Source: Paenibacillus chibensis
GTDB lineage: Bacteria; Bacillota; Bacilli; Paenibacillales; Paenibacillaceae
Direction: 5' to 3'
DNA: 64,000 nucleotides
Assembly (NCBI RefSeq): GCF_004001045.1
Contig: NZ_BIMK01000013.1
Coordinates: 163,404 to 227,403 of the forward strand
Of the stretch, positions 54,036 through 62,300 are shown one piece after another; the stretch's first letter is position 1, and every line of letters starts with the position of its first letter. The notes beneath the pieces were generated by a model, which saw only the letters and a list, made by a program, of their open reading frames with translations, did no database searches and had not been told where the DNA came from. A program made the translations under genes and the position numbers.

Positions 54036-54437
54036 TTATATGATGATATCCAACTCCCGCACAAGATCATACATTTTCTGATTTCTCAACTGTTCTTCCA
54101 TCTTCTGCTCTGCCGATAATACCACCCTTTGAATCGGACATCCCGGTCCATGATCAAAACTGCAATCGAACAAGGAGGCTGATCCTTCAATCGCATGAAT
54201 AATATCTAAGAATGAAATATTTTCCCAGTTTCGTTTGAGCCGATAGCCGCCATTTACCCCCGTTATCGATTCAATCATGCCCGCCTTAACCAACTTGGTC
54301 AGTATTTTGGACAGATAAGTCGGAGACACATTTTGCCGCTCTGCCAACTGCTGCACTCCTATTGGTTTTTGGGGAGTCGCCGCAGTAAGAAAGAGCATCG
54401 TATGAAGAGCATAATCGGTAGCCTTGGAGAACTTCAT
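54036..54437 (-). CDS. Rrf2-family transcriptional regulator
   Basis: 133 aa. A winged HTH (KATDYALHTMLFLTAA...GVQQLAERQNVSPTYLSKILTKLVKAGMIESITGVNGGYRL) and a dimerisation helix. Cysteines in LFDCSFDHGPGCPIQR (two, where Fe-S Rrf2 proteins have three) suggest redox sensing without a classical cluster. A 16-bp palindrome overlaps its probable promoter, consistent with autorepression. Confidence 0.9.
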   Translation of the reverse strand: MKFSKATDYALHTMLFLTAATPQKPIGVQQLAERQNVSPTYLSKILTKLVKAGMIESITGVNGGYRLKRNWENISFLDIIHAIEGSASLFDCSFDHGPGCPIQRVVLSAEQKMEEQLRNQKMYDLVRELDIII

Positions 54438-54470
54438 TCATCATCACCTCAAACACAGACTTAACATGTC

Positions 54471-54486
54471 TATAATAGCTATTATA
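54471..54486 (-). promoter_or_regulatory. 16-bp palindrome over the Rrf2 promoter
   Basis: TATAATAGCTATTATA is a perfect palindrome 33 bp upstream of the rrf2 start and contains a TATAAT -10-like hexamer in both directions; it is a likely autoregulatory operator. Confidence 0.55.
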
Positions 54487-54628
54487 TTTCATTACGTCAA
54501 GAACAAGGCGGATTCAATATACAGAGTGTCCGGTGCTGGAATTGCATAAGCCACGTCAAATGGGCCTATATATTCATAAAAAGGGGGAATCCCTCAGCCA
54601 ATGGCCTTGGAACACCCCCACTTCGAAT

Positions 54629-55474
54629 TTAACGGATCGAAAACCTGTTCAATTTTGCTTCAGTACCCAGCATGACATCGATAAGCTCATTCCCCCGGCT
54701 ATCGTGTCCCCTTCTGAAATAGAGACTGCGCACAAAATTTTTGCTGTTCACGCGCGCAACCACCTGACTTCGGCTTCTCGGCCAATTGCAGCATTGCGCC
54801 AAGCCGCTAATCCAGTCAGCGATTTCTTGATGTGGAAGTAACTCTTTGTCAATCATCGTATCCACGATATTAACTAACCGCTCATCATCCTCGTCGCTAA
54901 AAATATGTATACCATTATGAAGCTTGCCAGAAATAGCGATAAGAACCTCGCGCCGCATTGCGTCACTGCTCTCCTCGCACTGCACCAGCTCGACAAAAAC
55001 ATCCGCACCGTGAGCCGCGCTATGAGCCCAGCCTCCTTCTGAAAGGTAACCTCGCAGATCCTTTTCCTCTTTGTAATAACGGAGAATTGCTTGCATGATT
55101 TGCTCTATTTCCGCTGGATTGAAGAATGGATTCTGTCTGTGGCGCTGCACAATCAAAGCGATCGGCAGGGTAGAGAACGTTCTTGTAAAAACCGAGGGAT
55201 TTTCCCCGCTGCCAATCATATAGAACAAATGGTTCTCATCAATCAGAACAGTTAAGAGACTGCGCAGCTCCTCATCACTAAACCTGTTCTCTTCCTTAAT
55301 CCACATATAAAACATCGGGTAGATCAGCTCATCACGTAATTCCGGCTGAGGATCGCCAATATATTGAAGTAACAAAGGCAAGAAATCTTGATGCTGCTCA
55401 CCTTCGCGTAATTGATACTTTTCCTTCTCAATTCTTTGCAAATCAAGCATCAATTTAGTTCTTGTGTCACTCAT
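54629..55474 (-). CDS. DUF2785 family protein
   Basis: 281 aa, all-helical and acidic, soluble. The conserved block GYLSEGGWAHSAAHGADVFVELVQC is the DUF2785 signature as I recall it. The function of the family is unknown; the repeated helices suggest a HEAT-like fold. The SD is weak (GAGAGGAATGG). Confidence 0.8.
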   Translation of the reverse strand: MSDTRTKLMLDLQRIEKEKYQLREGEQHQDFLPLLLQYIGDPQPELRDELIYPMFYMWIKEENRFSDEELRSLLTVLIDENHLFYMIGSGENPSVFTRTFSTLPIALIVQRHRQNPFFNPAEIEQIMQAILRYYKEEKDLRGYLSEGGWAHSAAHGADVFVELVQCEESSDAMRREVLIAISGKLHNGIHIFSDEDDERLVNIVDTMIDKELLPHQEIADWISGLAQCCNWPRSRSQVVARVNSKNFVRSLYFRRGHDSRGNELIDVMLGTEAKLNRFSIR

Positions 55475-55606
55475 TTTTCCATTCCTCTCATCATTCGTAA
55501 GCTCGCCATTCTGGAATCTTACAATAATTTCTCCCTATGTACAAATAAAAATAGAATCACCTCTCCTCTACTTCGGATTCTCTCAAATATAAACTGGAAT
55601 GATGCT

Positions 55607-55637
55607 AAAAAGCCCCTCGTCCAAAGGGACGAGAGGC
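55607..55637 (-). terminator. Terminator of the GH16 gene
   Basis: In minus orientation, GCCTCTCGTCC-CTTT-GGACGAGGGGC is followed by TTTTTAGC. Confidence 0.8.
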
Positions 55638-55700
55638 CGCCGTATCACCCTATTTTCGAACCAGACCAATCAAAAGCATTCACTATAATGAATTTCGGTT

Positions 55701-56939
55701 TTAATTCACTTTTGTAAACGACCACTTCTGGGCATCGGTACCGTTGTCGCTCCACTGCTGTACCACAGCCCCGTCAGCAGTGGAAGATCCCGATACGTCG
55801 GCGACCAGTCCGCTCGCCTTGGATACCAGTTTGTAATATCCGCCTCCGACATCCACGATGCTCCACCGCTGCGCATTCGTTCCGTTGTCGTCCCATTGCT
55901 GCAGCTGAACGCCGGTTGCTGTCGAAGAATTCGGCACGTCCAGCACCTTCCCGCTGTGCACGGCCGTGAGTTTATAGAAGCCATCGCCTGTGCTTTCGAT
56001 CTTGAATCTTTGGTTATTGGCGCTGTAGTTGGTCCACTGCTGAATCTTTGCCCCGCTGGCTGTCGATACATCGACCACATCCATGACTTTACCGCTGGCC
56101 TTGTTCCCGATGGTGTAAATGCCGCCGCTCACGATATTGGGCGCATCAGAGCTTTGATATACCCGTACGTAATCGACCAGCATTTGGGCAGGGAACTGCG
56201 TAGAATTATTCGGACTACCCGGCCAATTGCCACCGACCGCCAGATTCAGCAGCAGGAAGAACGGCCGTTGGAATTCCTCCGTGTTACCTGTACCGTTTTC
56301 GATGTAGAATGCGTTATACTGCTGGCCGTCGACGAACCATTTAATATACTTGGAATCCCATTCAACGCTATACACATGATATTGGGAAAAATCAAGATTT
56401 CCGGATACCTGCCCATAATCGGCTTGGCCATTGGCATCCCAGTGAACGGTACCGTTCACATAAGGATTGTTGTTGACCCGCTCCATAATATCCGTTTCTC
56501 CGCTCTTAGGCCATCCGACGGTATCGATATTCGTTCCCAGCATCCAAAAGGCCGGCCATAATCCTTGTCCCGACGGCAGCTTGATACGCGCTTCGATCTT
56601 TCCGTACGTGAAGCTGCGCAGCCCTTGCGTTTTAATCCGTGCCGATGTGTAATTCATTCCGCCGTAGGCTTCTTTGCGGGCGGTAATGACCAGATTTCCA
56701 CCCGTCACCTGGACATTCTCCGGGCGATCCGTGTAATACTGAAGCTCATTGTTGCCCCAACCGCCGCTGCCGGTTCCGATTTCCGCTTTCCAATTGGACT
56801 TGTCCAAAGAAGTTCCGTTAAATTCATCGCTCCATACCAAATTCCAGGTCGGAGCCGCATTCGTGACGTTCGCAGGCATCATGGCAATCAAAAGACTGAA
56901 CAGCACCATCAGGCAAAGCATCTTTCCTTTTCTTCGCAT
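55701..56939 (-). CDS. Secreted GH16 beta-glucanase with ricin-type CBM13
   Basis: 412 aa. A signal peptide ends about residue 28 (NVTNA-AP). The GH16 domain (~32-275) has WSDEFNGTSLDKSNW, YGKIEARIKLPSGQGLWPAFWMLG and the catalytic motif GETDIMERV (Glu148 nucleophile, Asp150, Glu153 acid/base); the usual Ile of E-I-D-I-M-E is Thr here. A C-terminal RICIN/CBM13 (~285-412) has three QW-type repeats. It is likely an endo-beta-1,3(4)-glucanase. It has a cre-like site 169 bp upstream and its own terminator. Confidence 0.93.
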   Translation of the reverse strand: MRRKGKMLCLMVLFSLLIAMMPANVTNAAPTWNLVWSDEFNGTSLDKSNWKAEIGTGSGGWGNNELQYYTDRPENVQVTGGNLVITARKEAYGGMNYTSARIKTQGLRSFTYGKIEARIKLPSGQGLWPAFWMLGTNIDTVGWPKSGETDIMERVNNNPYVNGTVHWDANGQADYGQVSGNLDFSQYHVYSVEWDSKYIKWFVDGQQYNAFYIENGTGNTEEFQRPFFLLLNLAVGGNWPGSPNNSTQFPAQMLVDYVRVYQSSDAPNIVSGGIYTIGNKASGKVMDVVDVSTASGAKIQQWTNYSANNQRFKIESTGDGFYKLTAVHSGKVLDVPNSSTATGVQLQQWDDNGTNAQRWSIVDVGGGYYKLVSKASGLVADVSGSSTADGAVVQQWSDNGTDAQKWSFTKVN

Positions 56940-57107
56940 CCTGTTCCCTCCTAAATTCGAATTAGAAAATCACGGCTGCATAAGGCAAAAATATGCTTTT
57001 CAATACTAGAACGGTCTCTTGAAGCTGAGTTCACCTCTCTTTCGAACGGGTTTCATTATTAGAATCTATGTCGTCGTTCATAGGTGACTAAATCGTTTTC
57101 TATCAAA

Positions 57108-57121
57108 TGATTGCGCTTACA
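57108..57121 (-). promoter_or_regulatory. Candidate cre site upstream of the GH16 gene
   Basis: On the minus strand, TGTAAGCGCAATCA matches TGWAANCGNTNWCA at 13 of 14 positions. Confidence 0.5.
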
Positions 57122-57177
57122 TATTTTGTGATTTCATTATAAACTGGATACCTTCATCTAATCAATCTAAATTTTGG

Positions 57178-58062
57178 TTATTTATTATTTAATTTTTTGA
57201 AGGCCAGCGGCGTCATGTTCATCAACTTCTTGAATCTTTCAATAAAATAGCTGGTACTGTTAAATCCGACTTTGTAGGCCACTTCTGTAACATTCGAACC
57301 ATCTTGCTGCAGCAGGAGCAAACTTTTCTGAAGCCTGTAATCGATCACGTAATTCAGCGGAGTCGTGTTCAGCATGCGTTTGAAATAACGGCAGCACTCC
57401 GAACGGCTCAATTGACCGGCCCTGGCAATATCGTCTAATGTGATTTTTTCGGTGTAATGGATATCGATCCAGCCTAACATCTGCTTCATCCGATCACTTT
57501 TGGCTGCTTCCATAGGGTCGTATGTGAGTTGAAAACAATTCATGATTAAGTTTTTCCATATACATGTCAAATGCATCGTAACGTCGATTTCAAAGTGTAG
57601 CGGTTTTCGTTGAATGCAATCATGAATGTTCATCATCGCATCTAATATTGTTTTCCCCCAAGCCTGATTAGAATCGATATGCAAATAAGGTAAATTTGTC
57701 GCTTGGATATACGGGGCAACATGCGTTGCGTGAAGCTCTCTAGGCACCACAAAATGAGGAGAAACATTTAAACAAATATAAACGCAGCCCGATTTATTCA
57801 TTTCTTCCGCCATATGCAAGCAGCCGCTGTTGATAAAGATCCCTTCACCTCGCCGAAGATTTATTTTATCTTCATTGATTTGAAAGACGGCTTCCCCTTT
57901 GACCATTCGAACAAACTGAATTTCATCATGCCAGTGGAGCGGTATATGTCCATGAATATTTTGGCTAATCGTCGTTTCGTAACAAGCTACCGGGAGTATG
58001 ACCGTTCGATGCTCGGTTCGTTCCTTTAAGTTTGGGTCGATTTTGAAATCTTTGATTTGCAC
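57178..58062 (-). CDS. AraC-family transcriptional regulator
   Basis: 294 aa. An N-terminal cupin (HGHIPLHWHDEIQFVRMVKGEAVFQIN, with metal-site-like histidines) and a C-terminal double HTH (ITLDDIARAGQLSRSECCRYFKRMLNTTPLNYVIDYR and NVTEVAYKVGFNSTSYFIERFKKLMNMTPLAFKK). GTG start with GAGG upstream. It is divergent from the EamA gene across 109 bp and probably regulates it. Confidence 0.9.
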   Translation of the reverse strand: MQIKDFKIDPNLKERTEHRTVILPVACYETTISQNIHGHIPLHWHDEIQFVRMVKGEAVFQINEDKINLRRGEGIFINSGCLHMAEEMNKSGCVYICLNVSPHFVVPRELHATHVAPYIQATNLPYLHIDSNQAWGKTILDAMMNIHDCIQRKPLHFEIDVTMHLTCIWKNLIMNCFQLTYDPMEAAKSDRMKQMLGWIDIHYTEKITLDDIARAGQLSRSECCRYFKRMLNTTPLNYVIDYRLQKSLLLLQQDGSNVTEVAYKVGFNSTSYFIERFKKLMNMTPLAFKKLNNK

Positions 58063-58171
58063 AAGACCACTGCCTCAATATATTTATATTTTTATATCCA
58101 ATTTCGGTATTTTCATATCAAATTTTCACCTATTATAACACTATTATTACATTTAAGGTGGAGAAACAGTC

Positions 58172-59096
58172 ATGGATAACGCTGAAAAAAAAGGATTAAT
58201 TCTTGTGACCACAGGGGCAGTATTTTGGGGGATCAGCGGCACCGTTTCCAAAAAACTCTTTCAGCAAACCGCCATTGATGTCAATTGGCTTGTAGCGACA
58301 CGTTTGCTCATCGCCGGGATTCTACTGTTGACCATTCATTTTCTGGCTAAAGACCGCTCGCAAATACTTGCCGTATGGAAAAATAAAAGGTCCGCTCTTC
58401 GACTTGTTATTTGTTATTTTCGGTTTGGTCGGTATGCTATCGGTTCAATATACGTATATGGCATCGATCCAGCACGGGAATGCGGCCGTTGCTACGCTGC
58501 TGCAGTACTTAGCTCCAGTCATGATCATCATCTATTTGATTCTGCGGAAACAAATGACCTTCACGCGTAAGGATTTGCTGACCGTTCTCCTTGCTCTGGT
58601 GGGCTGCTTTTTCTTGTTGACGAACGGTTCTGTTTCCCGGATTTCCGTGCCGCCTGCTGCCATGGTTTGGGGGATTTTATCTGGAATAGCCTTGGCCTTC
58701 TACACCTTATACGCCGTTCCGTTATTGAAGCAATATGATTCCCTCGTCATTGTCGGATGGGCGATGATTATTGGCGGCTTGGGGTTAAGCTTGATCCATC
58801 CCCCTTGGCAAATTGACTTTAAAAGCCTTTCGATGGAGACCTATTTGTATCTTATATGTCTAATCCTGTTCGGCACGATGATCGCATTTTGGTTTTATAT
58901 CGAAAGCTTGCAAAGTCTTTCCCCTAAAGAAACAAGCCTTCTAAGCAGTTTGGAGCCGCTCGCTGCCGTAATCACAACTGTATTTTGGTTAAAAGAGCCC
59001 TTTGGTTTTTACCAATGGCTGGGGACAGCGTGTATTATCGGGTTGATTTTGGTAATGGCATTGGCATCGAATAAAAAAAGCGTTGATCAACCCTGA
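58172..59096 (+). pseudogene. EamA-family transporter with a frameshift
   Basis: The first ~70 residues (LILVTTGAVFWGISGTVSKKLF...[15 protein letters not shown]) read in one frame up to AVWKNK; the remainder ([40 protein letters not shown] to the end) reads in the next. Removing one A from the AAAA at 58385-58388 restores a single ~307-aa ten-TM EamA/DMT protein. It could be a true mutation or a sequencing error. The SD is AAGGTGGAG. It is divergent from an AraC gene. Confidence 0.8.
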
Positions 59097-59160
59097 GGAG
59101 CTTCATCCTGGGATTGGCAACTCAATTGGTTAGTTGATTGATCAACGCATCGGTTTTTCT
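59075..59160 (+). terminator. Long-loop hairpin at the end of the EamA gene
   Basis: GCGTTGATCAA at the EamA stop pairs with TTGATCAACGC ~55 bp later, followed by ATCGGTTTTT. Confidence 0.5.
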
Positions 59161-59224
59161 AGAATTATTTTATTTTAATGATTACCTTACCTTTGGCCCT
59201 TCCGCTTTCCAGGTAATGAAATGC

Positions 59225-60166
59225 TTACCCTGCATCTTTCAAAGGAAACACCTTGTCAATGATAGGCTTGATGAGACCCCCTTCCAGAAATCCCTTTAAC
59301 ACCTTCAATTGTTCTCCGCTCGGCTTCATAAAAAGGAAGTGATATCTCACTTGGCTCTTCTTCTCCAGGGCTTTGATCTTCCAGCCTACGGTGGACAAAA
59401 TGGTTGTTTTCAACCAACCCAAATTCGCTTCTTTGCCAAATCTGGCGTTTGGCATGCCGGAGATGGATACGATTTGACCGCCCGGTTTCAGGATGCGGAA
59501 TGATTTGTCCAGCGCTGCTCCACCTAAAGTATCAAAAACAGCATCATATCCGGTCAGCATTTCTTCAAAGTTCTCTTTTTTATAATTAATGATGAGATCT
59601 GCTCCCAATGATTTGACTAAATCATAGCCTTTATCGCTTGCTGTTGTGGCAACAAAAGCGCCGAGCTGCTTCGCCATCTGGATGGCGAAGGTTCCTACGC
59701 CTCCGGAACCCGCGTGAATCAAGATCTTTTGGCCTTTTTGGAGTTTTAGTATATCAACCAAAGCTTGGTAAGTAGTAAGCCCGATCAGCGGTATCGATGC
59801 CGCCTCTTCAAAGGTTAAATTCTGCGGTTTCAGCCAGATATCATCCTCATGAACGGCAATAAATTCGGCTAACGTTCCGATTCGGTTTTTGCGGGGTCTT
59901 CCGTACACTTCATCCCCAGGTTTAAAGGTATTCACCCGATCCCCAACCTGGACGACAACCCCGGAGAAATCATTTCCTAAAACGAGAGGAAATCTGTATT
60001 TCAACAGGAATTTCATGCCCCCTTCCTTAATTTTATAGTCAATCGGATTTAAGCTGGCTGCATGAATTTCAACTAGCACGTCATGTTCTCCGATATTCGG
60101 CATGGGTTGCTCTGTCATCACCAATGGAACGTTTTTTCCGTACTTCTCAATGATCATAGCCTTCAT
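59225..60166 (-). CDS. Zinc-independent MDR-family NADP-dependent alcohol dehydrogenase/quinone reductase, late stop
   Basis: 313 aa as read. The N-terminal GroES-like domain (LVEIHAASLNPIDYKIKEGG...GNDFSGVVVQVG) and Rossmann domain (ILIHAGSGGVGTFAIQMAKQLGA) are intact; no structural zinc cysteines. It ends at VFPLKDAG followed by TAA, but the same frame continues AFHYLESGRAKGKVVIKIK to a second stop at 59165, exactly the family C-terminus. One codon (probably AAA to TAA) therefore truncates the last 20 residues. The protein may be impaired. It is adjacent to an ArsR gene reading the same way. Confidence 0.88.
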   Translation of the reverse strand: MKAMIIEKYGKNVPLVMTEQPMPNIGEHDVLVEIHAASLNPIDYKIKEGGMKFLLKYRFPLVLGNDFSGVVVQVGDRVNTFKPGDEVYGRPRKNRIGTLAEFIAVHEDDIWLKPQNLTFEEAASIPLIGLTTYQALVDILKLQKGQKILIHAGSGGVGTFAIQMAKQLGAFVATTASDKGYDLVKSLGADLIINYKKENFEEMLTGYDAVFDTLGGAALDKSFRILKPGGQIVSISGMPNARFGKEANLGWLKTTILSTVGWKIKALEKKSQVRYHFLFMKPSGEQLKVLKGFLEGGLIKPIIDKVFPLKDAG

Positions 60167-60262
60167 TTCATATCACTCCTTATTAGGATTATTGGTTTAA
60201 ACGATTGAACCAAATGCTCAAAAAAATTCTCATTCAGGTATTTCTTTAATGTCTATGGATCA

Positions 60263-60586
60263 TCACTTAGGTCCATTGCATTCGTCTTCAACGGCAGTGA
60301 TTAATGATTTGAGTTGTTCAAGCGGTTTACGGACCGTCAATACATAATAGTTTTCGACGCCTTTTTTTTCGGATTTGATGTAACCTGACTGTTTCAACAC
60401 CTTTAAATGATGGGATACTGCCGGTCTGGACAGATTGATATGGGCTGCTATTGTATTCACATTAAGTCCCGATTTGTTCTGTGCCAACAACATAATGATC
60501 GCTTGCCGATTTTCATCGGTTAGCACTTCCAATAAAGGGATACAATCTTTAAATTGCTGCAGAACATCCTCGGTTTGCTGGTTCAT
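60263..60586 (-). CDS. ArsR-family transcriptional regulator
   Basis: 107 aa winged HTH: LLEVLTDENRQAIIMLLAQNKSGLNVNTIAAHINLSRPAVSHHLKVLKQSGYIKSEKKGVENYYVL. No metal-binding CVC motif in the recognition helix; two other Cys (C14-like in KDCIPLL, and EDECNGPK at the end) are present. ATG 60586 follows GAGGTGG. It lies upstream of the MDR oxidoreductase gene with a 96-bp gap, so it probably controls it. Confidence 0.88.
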   Translation of the reverse strand: MNQQTEDVLQQFKDCIPLLEVLTDENRQAIIMLLAQNKSGLNVNTIAAHINLSRPAVSHHLKVLKQSGYIKSEKKGVENYYVLTVRKPLEQLKSLITAVEDECNGPK

Positions 60587-60716
60587 ACGATCCACCTCTA
60601 TAGTCCATTCGTTTAATCCTTTAAACATATTGTAGCTATTTACTGAAAAAAATCAAGCTAAAAAATGAAATTCCTAGAACTGCAAGCTTTTTTGTACTTG
60701 TCGAATGGGATAGGAA

Positions 60717-61622
60717 TCACTCCATATTTGTTTGTATCACGTTCACCCACTTTGTATTATGCATCATCTCGGATGAATTGCCATAGAACGCCTTCATGGC
60801 ATCCTGGTCATCAAGCAGCTGATATCTCATCCAAGCCGTCAAGTACCCTCTATGATTGCCACCATTACCTTCTATCGCTGTATGAGCTGCACCTTTTGCC
60901 ATTCCCATCATTACAGGCGTTTTTGGATTCGTGTGATGCAAGGCGGATCGATTCGTAGATACCGGGGAGATCAGAAAGTCTCGTGTACCGCCCATAATAA
61001 AGAAAGGAGCGGTAATACGTGCTGTATCATACACATCTTCAGGATCACAATACTTCAAATCCGGGAGAGCGATGGACACAACCGTCTTAATTAGCGATCC
61101 ATTTGTATAATGGGTATGGGCATTAATGACTCCGGTGGACCCTTGAGAATGTCCAGCTGCGCCAATATGGTCCATTTGTATTTTTCGATAGAACAAGCTG
61201 TCTGTTCGTTGGCTCTCATTTTTCAAATAATCAATCGCCGCCATAATTTCTTTGCCTGTTCCTGTTGTTTTGCTATAGGAATCTATTACAATGAAACCCC
61301 AGCTCGCAAGATGAGTTAAAAGTTCATCATAACGATCGGGCGTAGCACCGGTTCCATTCCCCCATGAAATAACGGGATAGGATTCGTTTCCTTCGAATGC
61401 CGGGTAATATATTCGGTATAAAGCCTCTCCGCTCGTACGTTTAATTTCTTCTACCTTTACTTGATGGCTTCCTTGCTGTGCATACCGCTGCTCAATGCTT
61501 CCTTCCGCAAGTTCCGGTACTTTTGAATGAATGATGATTTGCATGAAAATGGTTAATGAAACGGCAACGATAACGACCAAAGCTGTCAACCATAACATCC
61601 ACTTTCGTTTTTTCAAGATCGG
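60717..61622 (-). CDS. Membrane-anchored alpha/beta hydrolase
   Basis: 301 aa. One N-terminal TM (MLWLTALVVIVAVSLTIFMQIII) then an alpha/beta-hydrolase domain: YPVISWGNGTGATPDRYDELLTHLASWGF, the nucleophile elbow GAAGHSQGSTG, and FIMGGTRDFLIS plus GAAHTAIEGN supplying likely Asp and His. It resembles the PET-hydrolase/chlorophyllase-like lipase group. Start chosen at ATG 61622, 7 nt after GAGGT; ATG 61628 is too close. Substrate unknown. Confidence 0.82.
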   Translation of the reverse strand, partial: PILKKRKWMLWLTALVVIVAVSLTIFMQIIIHSKVPELAEGSIEQRYAQQGSHQVKVEEIKRTSGEALYRIYYPAFEGNESYPVISWGNGTGATPDRYDELLTHLASWGFIVIDSYSKTTGTGKEIMAAIDYLKNESQRTDSLFYRKIQMDHIGAAGHSQGSTGVINAHTHYTNGSLIKTVVSIALPDLKYCDPEDVYDTARITAPFFIMGGTRDFLISPVSTNRSALHHTNPKTPVMMGMAKGAAHTAIEGNGGNHRGYLTAWMRYQLLDDQDAMKAFYGNSSEMMHNTKWVNVIQTNME

Positions 61623-61727
61623 CATACACATGACCTCTACGATAGTCCATCGGTTCACTATCGTTTTCTCCGTTATAATATGACCTTAAATTGATTTTCA
61701 ATTTGCAAATATATCTTTGAATAACAT

Positions 61728-62246
61728 TTAAATGACTATCCAGTATCGCTTCAATATATTCCCATTTTCTTCTATAAAGTCTTCATCCGCAATGCCTCCA
61801 TTACTAATAATGGTTCTTTCAGAAGCAACATTATCCTCATCGCATACCACAAGCGCTTTATTGATTCCTAGCTTCTTGGCCTCAATCAAAGATAAACGTA
61901 ACAATTCAGCAGCATAACCTTTTCTTCTTTCTGATGGACGTATGCCGTAGCCGATATGCCCGCCTCTATTCAATAAAAACTCCGTTAATTCATGCCTGAT
62001 GTTCACTGCACCCAAGATCCTATGATCTTCAGAAACTAACCAAAACGTTGAATCAGGAACCCAACCTTCTTTAAGATTTATGCCTCTTTCACTGCTTCTC
62101 AGCCAATGTATCATTTCACCAAAATCAGATGGATCTCTACGAATAACCCATGGGACCATATCTTCGCCACTCTGTATCCATTCCTGATAGAAATCTAAAT
62201 ATTCTTCCTTCAGACGCATTGAAGGTCTGGATAAATAAACACTCAT
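61728..62246 (-). CDS. GNAT-family N-acetyltransferase
   Basis: 172 aa. The pyrophosphate-binding loop GIRPSERRKGYAAELL and the later CDEDNVASERTIISNGG are typical of GNATs. ATG 62246 follows GGGAGGAG. The acceptor is unknown. Confidence 0.87.
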   Translation of the reverse strand: MSVYLSRPSMRLKEEYLDFYQEWIQSGEDMVPWVIRRDPSDFGEMIHWLRSSERGINLKEGWVPDSTFWLVSEDHRILGAVNIRHELTEFLLNRGGHIGYGIRPSERRKGYAAELLRLSLIEAKKLGINKALVVCDEDNVASERTIISNGGIADEDFIEENGNILKRYWIVI

Positions 62247-62300
62247 AGTAACTCCTCCCATCAAGTCTCAGAATCTGACCATGTACTCGAATTCGCGCCG

